A stretch of DNA of 64,000 nucleotides from Reticulitermes speratus (Eukaryota; Arthropoda; Insecta; Blattodea; Rhinotermitidae), in assembly GCA_021186555.1 (NCBI GenBank), contig JAJKFL010000039.1, positions 22,396,733 through 22,460,732 of the forward strand, written 5' to 3'. This document shows, in pieces, positions 37,120 through 48,872 of this stretch. Numbering within the stretch: position 1 is the stretch's first letter; every line of letters begins with the position of its first letter. Position numbers and translations under genes: made by a program. The notes beneath the pieces were generated by a model that saw only the letters and a list, made by a program, of their open reading frames with translations, had not been told where the DNA came from and made no database searches.

Positions 37120-37540
37120 TTGTCCCTGCCCACGCCATCAAGACGTGTATGGCGAGTGGAGGTAGAACTCCACTCATTCTGAACCTCGGCACAAAGTGGA
37201 GATCGTCTTGTTTAAATGCCAATTGTCTCTTTAAGGCTCAAGTTTTACTGGCTGTAGACATTTAAATGTCCCAAATTCAGTGCACAGACCATCATGTGGC
37301 TCACTAGGCTATTCGCGTGTATCTTGGAGCCTCGCTTTTGGTCACTTAGGATGATAAGCATCAGCCGCTTCCGTCCATCCCTCATCCCTCCCGCTCGGTA
37401 CCCATTGAATAGGCGGCTGGGTGGAACCCATGGCAGGTCTGGGAGTTTTGGAGAAGACAAAATCTCTTGTCCCTACCAGGATTCGAACCCTGAATCGTCC
37501 AGCCAGTAGCCTAGTCACTATTCTATACTATGCTGGGTTT
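37120..37540 (-). mobile_element. SINE (family A, second subfamily), interrupted
   Basis: 37383-37535 carries the head and middle on the minus strand (GGGTTCGAATCCTGGTAGGG, CCCAGCCGCCTATTCAATGG). Tail-like sequence GGAGGTAGAACTCCACTCAT lies separately at about 37153, so unrelated DNA splits the copy. Confidence 0.6.
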
Positions 37541-37544
37541 TGGA

Positions 37545-39310
37545 AACATTTGTGGCTGTTGTACGGAAACACACATCTCATACTCAACACCCCAATGAAT
37601 TATATGCTGTAAGATTACAAAAAAAATTAGGGGTTAACATAATACCTCATATTTATGTATGTGCACATACTTACGGACCTTAGATTTTCTAATTCTATAG
37701 GTTAGCAAAACCAACATGGCCTTCTATGAGGCTCATCAAGTACATCAAAACAGCTGCATATTCACTTATAAATACTTTTTTGAATTAGGTGTAAACATGA
37801 AAATAATAGTGGCATTTAAACCACACCTCATATCAAGTTCTGGAGGCAGTGCATGTTGTTTGATACCAACAAATGAATCTCTAATAATGGCTGGTATCAC
37901 AGTACGTTCCTCCAAAACACTACCACCAGACTATATATATAGTGTAACAACCAACACTGTTTGCGTTGTTCTATTCATAAATGACATTACCCTATTTATC
38001 CTACAAATGACAACAATCACATGAAGACAGGATAACAAACCCCAAAAATGTTCAAAATACTATACACTTTCTTGCTATAGGTGCATCACATCCTAGTTAC
38101 GAATTTTCCTCATACAGTACATACTTTGCAGATCTCCCAGCCTGCACTGGACATAAAAGCATTGATATCTTTAAAGATTCCCAAAAAAAACTGCCAAAAC
38201 ATCATCTAAAGTTCATCTGAACAAGCAGGACATCACTTTTCCAAAACAATGCATACACCAAACATCATATACTTCATTAAGTGCACCATTTTGATCTGCT
38301 ACTATCATTCATTTTATACCACTTTCCGATATTTCAAATTTAATTTACAATTCAATATATTTTTGTGGTACTGTAGCTCTGTTGGGATTGCAACTAAGCT
38401 ATTGGTTGCATGACAGGATCTAGTGGGATTTCCAGCACAGAGTATAGATTGCTCTCATTACATGCATCCACACCAGCTCTCAGCCCTACTCTCTGATTCA
38501 GTGGGTACTGTGTGACCCTTCCCTTGCAATACAGCTGCCAGTGCATGAAATTCACCATTCACTTCCACCTACCATTTCAGTACAAACGCATGAAACTACA
38601 CCACTCCCACCATGTTCTCCTGGGCATGCCAACTAAGACATTATACCTTTACAACCCCCTTGAAGGTCCACAACTAAAATTTTTATATATTTCTTAACTG
38701 CCCTGGTTGTCCTACACACCTTTGAATTTATCAACCCACTAATATTTCATAAAGTGAACCTAAAGTTCATTACTCCTTTCTTCTACTCTCTTGCCACTTC
38801 CATGCTCTTATGCCCTGTTCTCCACAGCACTGCATTCTGAAACAACCTGAATCTACATTCTTCCCTTAGGGCAACTGCAATTTTCATGCATATAGAAAAC
38901 AGATCACAATCAAACTCTGACCCCTATTGTTTTGTATTTTTACACAAGACAGAAAGATGAAATATCCTAGACATATTTTATACTTCTGATTTAATTACTG
39001 ATATGCCAACACCTTATATCAATACACATTATTGAAGTTGTTAAAACTATTCTGCAAAAATCATGATTGTGCTGAAAGGAAAGGAAAAACAGCATCTAAA
39101 ATACAAAAAGCAATGCACTGCAGTTACAACACCTGCACAAGAGAAATTGTCACTGAACATAATGTATAATGCTGGAGAAAACAATTACTGAAGGGAGCAA
39201 ATTCAACCTGAAAACATATCCTGAGATGCAGCAGGGAAAGATTTATATCAGATGAGGAAGCTGTGAAGTGAGTAGTAGTACACACAAAGGTGCTTGCCAT
39301 TACCAGACAC
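37545..39310. other. Intergenic, nothing recognised
   Basis: Lies between the zinc-finger gene and the Rbp1 3' end. No supported gene or classifiable repeat. Confidence 0.45.
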
Positions 39311-39316
39311 ACAATA

Positions 39317-39662
39317 TGAATGAAGGCACTGAAATTCTTAGATCCCTTAGGAATCCATGAAAAAATTGCAATGCCAGTTAATGGTTCAGCAAGAACACCT
39401 CACGAAGGAACCTATCCACCATGCTTGATGAATGAAGGCACTGAAATTGTTAGATCCCTTATGAATCCACGAGAAAATTGCAATGCCAGTTAATGGTTCA
39501 GCACGAACACCTTACAAAGACACCTACCCACCATGCTGGATGATCAATGAAGGCACTGAAATTGTTAACCCCTTAGGATTCCACGAGAAAATTGCAATGC
39601 CAGTTAATGGTTCAGCACGAACACCTTACAAAGGCACATATCCACCATGCTCAGTGATCACT
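39317..39662 (+). repeat. Three tandem copies of a 112-115-bp unit
   Basis: Units start at 39321, 39433 and 39548, each beginning TGAAGGCACTGAAATT and containing GCCAGTTAATGGTTCAGCA. Copies differ by a few substitutions. A short ORF across copies 2 and 3 repeats MPVNGSARTPYK, but it follows from the tandem array rather than from a gene. Confidence 0.9.
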
Positions 39663-40103
39663 AATGACACTACATTTCACATTTCATGAAATCCAGTAGT
39701 GATTTGTAATTGAAATGTGGTGACACAACACACACGGTGATCCCACAACCAGCCACACATTTCAAAATTTTCAATCAACTTGATAAAAAAGATGCTGCAT
39801 ATATATCAAACACTTACACTGCAAAAGAAAATATCACTTAATTAAGAATTCTTTAATGATAAATGAATTGTACAACTGTATGTTTAAACATCCTACATAC
39901 ACATGAAGCAATCCAATTTTATGATAATCACACAAACAGAAATGTAATTTATCTGACATAAGAACACACCAAAGAGAAAGACAGTTCCAGTGTTTCCAAT
40001 GTGTCCAGACATTTCTGAGCACGGTAATTAGCCAAGAACATGGCGCACAATCGCAGATGTTGTACACAGCAAGAGGTCCAAATAATGATTCCGACATGAA
40101 TGT

Positions 40104-43100
40104 TTATCTGTAAATAGAAAGACAAAATATATTAGAAATGAAAAAATTAACCATGACTTTTTATAAGCATATGCCACATAGCCAGATACAATACAAACTA
40201 CAGACGTCAGAACTACAGCAAATAATGCAAAAACTGTCCCAAAATTCCACATATTATATTAGCACACTGCATACCGCCTGTCTCTGGAATCAGATCGTGA
40301 ACGCCTGGGTGAACGGCTCCTGGAGCGTGACCTGCTGTGTGAACGTCTACGCGGTGAGCGTGATCTAGAACAGTAAGGGCACACACTCAGTTACATAGCT
40401 TACAACATTATTAGGTTGTCACTGAGTTCACATGTCTTCTGATGCACCATCTGCTTCATTCCTCCATACATCTCACAACACATAAAGTGCAGTAGAACCC
40501 AGATAAGAAGTCTGATTTTTAAAGTCTCGAAATAAAATCCATAATGCGTACGTTAATTTTTCCTGGATAAGAAGCTTCCCACTTATTAAGTCTTCCCGCC
40601 TAAGAAGTCAAATCTCATGATACCAAGAGTATGATCTTTTATGAAATTGTACCCGTTTAATAAGTTTCGATATACGACCTTCAATATATGACTATCGATA
40701 TATGCTATGATGCGATCTCTACAGAGGTACCCCGAACAGCAACATGCTGGATTAAGTCTTGAACAGTAACAAGCTGGTTAAGTCAATTGAACCAATTGAT
40801 GGGTGCTACTGCTGGCTACTGAATCCTACACCCCAGAAAATTGTTGCAATTACAGTAAGTTATATGCATTACGTTGTCTGTTTAGATGCTGTTGGTGGTG
40901 TTTACGTTGTTTAATAACTGCAGTCATTAGCGTGAATGAGTGTTCTTTTGTATTTTAATTGGTTACTTTTTCACTGTATTTATCGTTATTGCAGTAATCA
41001 TGACCCTGAAAGGAATAAAACGCAAAGCCTTATCACTGAAAGAGAAATTGAGGGTGATTAGAGAAGTTGAATCAAATCCTACCTTGACCCAAGTGGAAGT
41101 GGCAAAGCAGCTGAACATGCCTGTAACTACAGTCAAATTAATTATAGGGAAAGAGGCTTTTCATAAGCTTTCCCTCTTAATAAGTCTTCCCACTTAAGAA
41201 GTCCCTAATCCTCTGGTCCCTTGAAAGACTTCTTATCCGGGTTCTACTGTATATTTAAATCCCACTCCACCTGGAACTCAAAAGCAGGCAACATTCCATC
41301 AGCGATGACACAATGAATGCACCATATCAAAATACATTCCTGAAGAAAGTGAGTATTTTGTCATGTTCTCCAGCCCAGAAGTGTCGCGTATTACTGTGCA
41401 TTCAAATAGCAAATGTCTATTACCTGTATTCCACAGTTCCCCATAGATGGACATACACGCAACAACCAAGAGACTATCAGAAAGCATGTGGTGGGTTCCA
41501 TTACTTCATGTAAACAATTTTCCAACATATTAGACAAATCTACCTGAATACATGCATTGCAGGTAACACCAGAATTTTCAAGCCGAATAAAATAACACAC
41601 CAATCAAACACAAAATGCAAGTTTTTACAATTTGCCCTATGAGCCAGAGAAAGTGTATGGACAATGAATTAATTTTTGTAATCTTCAGTGACTGGAACAA
41701 ATGTCCGGTGACTTGAGGCTTGCCACTACTAACACCATTTTATGTAAAAGGTAAAAGTTCACCCTATAACCTGCCATGAAGGAACAGAGGGGGAGTAGAA
41801 GTATGGCTCTACTCTTTCTGTATCCTCAGTGCTAGATGGGTGTGGGTGGTTAACGCCATGCCCCAGCTGCTTTACACCCGTGAAGACACCCGGTACCCAT
41901 CATATAAGAGGCCGAGTAGGCCCAAAGGCCAGTCTGGATGGGCGCAGAAAATCTCACTCACAATGGGATTCCATCCCCAGGCCATCCAGACCGTAGCGAG
42001 TCACTATACAGACTACATCATTCCGGCCCCCGAACCATTCTATGTTAAATAAGAAAAAAGTTTAGAAACACAAAACAGACGTTCACATAAATTTAACATG
42101 ATGTTCACATGATTTCAAAGTAGTGACTTGACAAACAGGACAACGAACAAACAGAAACTAAAAATATACAGAAAATCAGCTGATCATGAGTATCAGCACT
42201 ATCACAGTCTTAAGTGCATGAATTTCAAAATATATATTTTGACAAGGTAACGAAAAATAATACTACATGATTATGATTTTAGATATTAAGTATCTACAAC
42301 CATTAAATCCCAGAAGACTACACAAAACACCTCGATGGACATAAAATCTCCACATCAGTAAACTTCCATGGCTGCTGGAACCTTTACCTGTACCCATATT
42401 ACACCCCAACAGAAGTTACTTGAAAGACAAAATCTCCAGTTAGTTACTAATATTAATTTTGTTAAATACAGTACAACTTTACTGCCTTTCTTGTATATCA
42501 GCTACCAACAAACTTATGACTATGACCAATCAATCAAATTCATTCCTTACTCTTTCTGAAAACCCAACCAAATGATTGATACTTCCCAAGAAATGTCAAC
42601 TTTTAATTTAATTTAATTTGAATAGAATACCAGACTATATTGTAGTCAGGCAGACGAATGCGTTGACATGAAGACAGAAGAAAATGGTGGGCGGGCGAGT
42701 TGGATGAGAAGCTGCTATTGTTGTGCTGATGCAGGCAACATCAATTGATGTTGAAATGTCGTGATGACGAGGCTAGATGGGCGAGGGTTGTACTGCCTGG
42801 ACAGTTGCCAGTGGATTGTGGTTGTGATGGTGATGGTAGTAGTAGTAGTACTAGCAGTAGTAGTAGTACTAGCAGTAGTAGTTATGGTGTAGTGATGATG
42901 GTTGTAGTGACTGATGGTTGGTGGTGTAAGGTTGTTTTTTAGATAGCCGGTGCGTAACTGTTGGCACACTTATTTTTGGCCTAATAGACGGACGAGAAGG
43001 GTGAGGCGGGTGCGTTGCAATGCTGCGACGAGTAGAGCCAAGTTTTCATATGGGGAAGTGAAGAAGTTGTTGGGTGACCCAGTCATGTTGGTAGTAGCAA

Positions 43101-46100
43101 AAACATGCAGATCGGGGTGGTGTCTGGAGCCAGAGGTAGTAGAGCGGTAGGAGACGAGAGCACCCTGTAAATTGCGTTACATCATCAAATAGAAAGGTCA
43201 CAACACCCCTCGCTGGGTTTCCATCTTTGCCTTGCCACATCTGAGACTCGTGACAAAACCACACGACACATTTCTACATGAAAACAATTATATGAAATGG
43301 GGAACTAACAAAAGTAAAATTCACATACTATGCTGATGCAAATGGACAAAACAGTTAACCAAACATCAGAGGGATTTTCTTGATGCCAACTTTTATTTTC
43401 ATCACATTAAACTGGGATTATCCAATCATTAACTCAGATTAAACATGTAATAAAAGACTTATAAACGGAATGTAGTATGTCAAACTGATGCATAAAACAA
43501 AACTTTAAAATCTTGCTTATGATGATATAAAGATCATACCTGGAATAACGTGTGGGGGCAGATCCTCTGCGACCTCCACCTCCTCCACCACCACCACGTC
43601 GGCTACGTCCTGATGACATCTCCACACGAACTCGCGTCCCACACATGCGCCTACAACAAACACATGATTATAATGAAAGGTATTTTCTTTACATTAGTTC
43701 AAAAATTTGACACTGAAACATACGTACTATCTTCCACTTTGTTCTCCTAAGAACTTCGCTGTCACCTGACAACTTTTCTTTCTCCTGGAATTTCCTTCTT
43801 TAGAAACTTTTGTTGCTCATTTACCACTGTCCATACCCTGTATGTGCTTATATACAATGACATGTATTGATAACCAATAATCAATACATATCATTGTATG
43901 TTTGTTGCTTAGTCACGAAATGCCATGCATTTTATTACTCTTCCTTCCACAACTTCATAATGAGCATTAACCCAGACCTCATTTTCACACACAAAGGCTG
44001 AGGGAATAGTCATATGAATGATACTATTTAACTGCAAAATCAAGACAAAATTTTAGTTACAACTTCAGTTTCATGTTTGCCCCTGTTTACATTCATTAAC
44101 CAAATAGTATTATATACCCTAATCCAATGTTCAGTTAAGAATATGTTGTCTGCCACCAGGGCCACTGCTAAATAGCCCTAATGCTAGGAGCTGCCTCATT
44201 CAAAATCTTAACAAGGACACTTCCCTCAGGTTTTGATTTCCACACATGCTTCCAGGCAAATGCTTGGATAGTAGCTCAAATTAGGATATTATCACTTTGT
44301 TCCACTAATGATCATACCATCTGACACACTACTGACAGCATAATTAAACAATCACAAATCTGTGGATTATCTAGAAAGAGTTTGATAAAGCACTCGGCAT
44401 CCATTACTAGCAATTTAGAAATTATGAGAACCTAACATCAGGATGCAATCTGAGTAATGGTCTTCAGTGTGTTCATATTACACATCCCTCTCATCTACAT
44501 CTCAAAATCCAAGGTCCCTAAAATCACGCATTTCTCACCTGCCCATTATTACCACTGTCCTGTCAGCTCAACTTCCACTACTTGATTAAATCATCCTAGA
44601 AAAACACATACGCAATTTTCACAAAGTTCCAGCAACTTCGTCTTAACATTCCCCTCAGTACTATTTTCTGTAACACCCTCATTTTATCCAATGCATTCAA
44701 AGGTATGTACATATGTTCTCCACTAACTGCAGTCAATCCAACTGGTAAAAAATATCAGCCACATGAAGACTTAAAAGATTTAAGGTCTCCATTTTATGCC
44801 ATGAAACAATTTTTGAAAGGCCTTTGAAAATATATAATCATTTTAATTACAACTTCTGGATCCAAAGTAAAATTTGCTGAGCATTTCAAGTACATCCTAA
44901 ATACCAGAAATGACCAACATCTACAGGCTAAGATAACACAGACAAGGAAATATGAAACCTGACAAACAATTCCACAACATAAGACAAATATTTTAACAAA
45001 AACACTTTAAATCTGAGTTTCACTTCTGTTCGAACCTTCACCAGACAGTGAAACAAAATAATAATGCCGATACCAAGTGCACAGAAAAAAGTTTGGCACA
45101 AACAAAAGCACAAGGAATAAGGACATTACAAGCAATACCCAATTTCTGTCATTCCAAATTCTGCTGTTTCTGTCTGTCATTAACAAACAGGGTAGTTTCC
45201 TCAATTTTTTTGTCACACATAACGTCATTTTCAAACAAGCACTTCAAAATCTCATATGTGTATGTTCTGTACTGTATGTGCAGGTTTTTATTGCTTTCCT
45301 GTTTTCAATATTCATTTAATTTTTCTTTCTATTATGTATGGCATATGCAAGTTAGATTGGCAAAGCAAAGACTCTTGACTATGAAAACACACTCCCTATT
45401 TCCTTTAAACAGAATGGACTTATACAAATTATACAACACAAGGAAACACGTAAGTTTAAAAGATAGTAATACTTGTATATTTAATAATTTGTCATGACTT
45501 ATCATGTTTCCCAAGTGAGGATGAAAATGGCTGATTACAATGTTCTACAAACTGACAGTAATTCAAATGATGAAAGTTAGTATGTCCACTAAAATAAGCA
45601 AAATGAGCATAATTAAATCAGATGAAGATTGGCTCCAAGTGAACCTGGAAATAGTCTCTCTCTGAACTGCTGACATTCCACATTTTTATCTCAAACTGAA
45701 CAAATTCACAAGACTGACAAACGTAACTTCATAGCACGCAAACATGACCTATGAGAGCATAAATTTGACTCTACCAGAGACAGGATGCAAGCCACAACTG
45801 CAACCCCTACTGCATGTATTTATGCAGTGGGTGCAGCAATGCAAAAAACTTGTTACAATTGTTTTAATGCTTAAAACATTTGATACTCATTATCACCTGG
45901 ATATGACAAACTTCAATGTATCTCCACAGTGTTGCCAGATAATCTCAGAACAAAATGATTAAGCCAACCTAAATCAACCAGGCCCCTCTGGGGAGAAAAA
46001 AAAAAAATTGGCAATGCCCTGGGAAAACATCCAGTTCAATGTGAAGAATAAAAACTGCACTGGCAAATGCAGTCTCCCATTCCACATGGGCCACCTTTTC

Positions 46101-46754
46101 CAAAAATATCACTCTCACAAGCATTAGCAAACCCAGGTTTAATTATTTATGAGCAAACAGTGGAATTCCAAGTAATATAAAAAAAATACCCAAAAACTGT
46201 GGTTAGTTGGCAGGAGAGATGTCCTGTTAACATGTTGAATGGAAATCTGCCTGTTGTAGGAACATTACAGAACAATGGACTTTACATAAGCCCTTGCTCT
46301 AACATTAAATTCTGCTCTGTACCATGGCAACATCATTTCAAAATGTTCTGCTCCTTGACTACACACCATTTCACTCAATATGTTCATCTAAAATGTATCC
46401 TCAGTACACACAATACCACTCTTCATATCCTAAAAATCAAACAACAATTTATGTAAGTTACTACATAAAAACAATGTACAATTCTTACACTATTCCCAAA
46501 TTAATCCTTACAACCATCAACATTACATGTTAGTTAAATACTTACGTTCCGTCCAGACCTCGTACTGCATCTTCAGCATCTCTGGGATCCTCAAATTCCA
46601 CAAAAGCAAAACCTGGAGGATTCCTGGCTACCCACACATTCCTCAACGGACCATATTTGCTAAATGCCGATTCAATCTCATGTTTAGATGCACTGCTTCC
46701 CAAATTACCAACATACACTTTGCATGAGAGATCCCACTCACGATAACGCGACAT
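40104..46754 (-). CDS. Rbp1: SR splicing factor Rbp1/SRSF3, 137 residues
   Basis: Nuclear SR protein that binds exonic enhancers and promotes splice-site choice. Exons (minus): 46754-46546, 43650-43540, 40364-40275 and 40107-40104 (last base of a codon plus TAA). Phases are 2 at every junction and agree. Residues 1-81 form a single RRM with RNP2 VYVGNL (13-18) and RNP1 GFAFVEF (48-54); the start [19 protein letters not shown] and the [12 protein letters not shown] block are diagnostic of Rbp1/SRSF3. An eight-Gly hinge (89-96) precedes an RS tail from 107. The C-terminus depends on a GTATGC donor at 40274; if not used, translation continues RYAVC-stop. A 5' UTR exon ending at 47290 (AGCA, GTAAGT) joins an acceptor at 46767. 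A pogo element lies in intron 3. Confidence 0.95.
40490..41249 (+). mobile_element. 760-bp pogo/Tigger element with a helix-turn-helix-only ORF
   Basis: Left end CAGTAGAACCCAGATAAGAA and right end TTCTTATCCGGGTTCTACTG are inverse complements with one mismatch; TA follows the right end (the left has TG). Inside, 41000-41197 is an intact 65-codon frame with [18 protein letters not shown] and [18 protein letters not shown], the CENP-B/Tigger N-terminal helix-turn-helix, then it runs into the right terminal region and stops. The catalytic domain is missing. It lies in Rbp1 intron 3. Confidence 0.85.
41734..42049 (-). mobile_element. SINE (family A) with imperfect target duplication
   Basis: The SINE spans about 41749-42033 (minus). 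Flanks ACCATTTTATGTAAA (41734) and ACCATTCTATGTTAAA (42034) look like a 15-16-bp target duplication with two changes. It sits in Rbp1 intron 3. Confidence 0.75.
42050..43539 (-). other. Rest of Rbp1 intron 3 on the exon 3 side
   Basis: Includes an (AGT)n-like microsatellite at about 42836-42885 that gives spurious poly-Ser and poly-Thr frames. Otherwise no feature recognised. Confidence 0.5.
43651..46545 (-). other. Rbp1 intron 2
   Basis: AT-rich, about 2.9 kb. No recognisable element. A regulated (poison) exon is common in SR genes, but I could not point to one. Confidence 0.5.
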
Positions 46755-46766
46755 TATGACACAAGC

Positions 46767-47289
46767 CTGTGGACATAAAAATCAGCAGGAATATACAGCA
46801 GTAATATGTACCACCTACGATTACGAAGCGTCCTCGCGGTACATGGAAGGCATCACCTAATTACGAATATGGCTACAACATGGCTGCAGTATTTTAAAAA
46901 TGCTGTCCAAACAATACAATTTATAAACAACTCGGGCAATGCACTATAACAGGATACGAATTTTGACCCCTTCATAATAAAATGGCGCCTCAAAACGCAT
47001 GGCGTCCTCCAACGTACGTTCCCATTAATAAACGATACCACGTCCACATTATACACACCGTGCATGATATTACGTAACTATAAACATTAGTTTTACACGG
47101 GCGTTATATCATTTTACTTTGCCGTAAATACGCCAAACACTTTAAAGGCGAACTATAACGATCTTCAAGGCCATACCCACGAACCACGCCTTATTCGCCC
47201 ACCAAATTTCTGCATTATATCCATATTTACAATTATGCATATCAATCACTGCTGCAACAAACAAGAGATAATCATATATTTATACTTAC
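46767..47289 (-). other. Rbp1 intron 1 (5' UTR intron)
   Basis: Bounded by a GTAAGT donor at 47289 and a TTATGTCCACAG acceptor at 46767. No other feature seen. Confidence 0.7.
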
Positions 47290-47400
47290 TGCTAAAACTT
47301 CGGAGTCCGAGACTAAAACACTACCACCATACAACACACTTCACTCTATTGATTCTACTCACCACTGCTCTCTAGCTACTCCTGATGCAAGTAACATGGA
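47290..47400 (-). promoter_or_regulatory. Rbp1 5' UTR exon and promoter region
   Basis: Non-coding first exon inferred from the strong donor at 47290. The transcription start is not visible directly; the exon start is set arbitrarily near 47400. Confidence 0.5.
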
Positions 47401-47509
47401 ATATGATTGGTAGCCTTCCATGGACAATCGTATGCGCAATCTGATTGGTGTTCGTGGTTGCTTATGGGCATTGAGGACACTCCGCTGTACAGTGTTGTCT
47501 CATTTCTTC

Positions 47510-47560
47510 CACACTTGCATACATACATACATACATGCATACGTACATACATACAAGAAT
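47510..47560 (+). repeat. (ACAT)n/(ATAC)n microsatellite
   Basis: Imperfect ACAT/ATAC tetranucleotide run just upstream of Rbp1. Confidence 0.8.
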
Positions 47561-48872
47561 CGATGGGCTCGGATTACATTGGTACCTTGGAACTACGACA
47601 CCCAAAGCCTGATTTTCTCTACCTTCAGTTAACTTTAAACTATTTCCCATTTTTTATTTAGTCAAAACTCCTGTATCAAAAATATAATTCTCATACAAGG
47701 TGTCTATTTTATGAATGATCACAATCGAATTTAAATCACGAGAAAGGAAACGTGGAGTGAAAAGAAAATCTTATGCGGGAGTATTTGTACAGTAAATGTG
47801 GGCACTTCCTAACATTTTGCAAATTGGGCCCCATGCAGGGAACAATATTTGTGTTCCGAAATTCGGCATGAATGGTGGTCTCCGAAGCCCATATCTTGCT
47901 TATAGAATCAAAATAGCATCAAAACTATGTTATTTGTGAGGCGACTTACTCGAGCCCCTACTTTGCACCCTCCCCCTCCAAATCCGCCCATGCCATTGAC
48001 AGTGCTACTGGAATACAATAGAAGATAATATATCAAAGGAGTATGATTGATTTGAGCTTTCACAGCGTTGCCGATGAAGATAGTATTTTTATATTATTCA
48101 TACCATGCATTGTCATCAATCAAACACAAAACAACCAACATGTTCGACTGATTTACAGGGATTGTAATATATAATATCTAAAACAATAATAATAATAAGT
48201 GCATTTGTTTGGTTGAGTGTTTTGTGTTTGAAGATAGTCTTCTGGGATAAGCGATATGACGCCGTGTAAACTGGTAATTAGTCACCTGAGCTTTCGCAGA
48301 AGATTGCTACCACCATCTTTAGGGTAGTCCAAGATGTGCCACTTTCATGGGTAAGAAAGTGATATTTACTTAATTAGGAAAATGCAAACAAAAAATTTTC
48401 CCTTTCTCGGTAGCCTATGTAGTCTGAAATCCTAACAACGTCCGTAAATAATTCAATAGAAGTCGGAGTAGGAGTAATAATACAAACAATAATATTAATG
48501 GTAATAACAATGTATAAAATGGATATTCTCTTGCTCTGAATTACTAACATGGACCAATTTCAGCGTCAACAGATATCCGACAGCACACCGTTTCTTTGAG
48601 TTCTATTTCACATTTTGTAATGAGCGAAGTACGTGACGCGTGAGCGACCGATAAATAAGGCAAGCAAATAGAGTATTGTCGACATGTCCATGAGCTAAAA
48701 ATTTTTGTAATGACCTCACTTTACACAAAGAAACTTACAAGACATGAACAACCTTGCTTCCCTTCAGGAAATATCTTGTATTTATGACATTCAAGATATC
48801 TTGTATGCTGATGTATGCACAATTTGATTGGGTGTTTAAAAACAAAAAAAGCTGATCCAGTCAGTTGACGGA
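47561..48872. promoter_or_regulatory. Divergent interval between Rbp1 and the P450
   Basis: Both genes read outward from this stretch, so it contains both promoters. A 12-bp palindrome CAAGATATCTTG lies about 75 bp before the P450 start, and ATATCTTGTA occurs twice there (about 48771 and 48798). A dispersed repeat occupies part of 48045-48345. No TATA assignment is secure. Confidence 0.4.
48045..48345 (+). repeat. Dispersed repeat with GTCTTCTGGGAT motif, copy 3
   Basis: TTTCACAGCGTTGCCGATGA at 48058, AGTCTTCTGGGATAAGCG at about 48236 and CCACCATCTTTAGGGTAGTC at about 48311 parallel the copies near 7690 and 30121. Confidence 0.5.

Noticed and set aside
39483..39689. Repeat-peptide ORF as a gene
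   Set aside because: It arises from a three-copy tandem repeat with no start context or flanking exon signals.
42715..42969. Poly-Thr/poly-Ser frames
   Set aside because: Translations of the AGT-type microsatellite.
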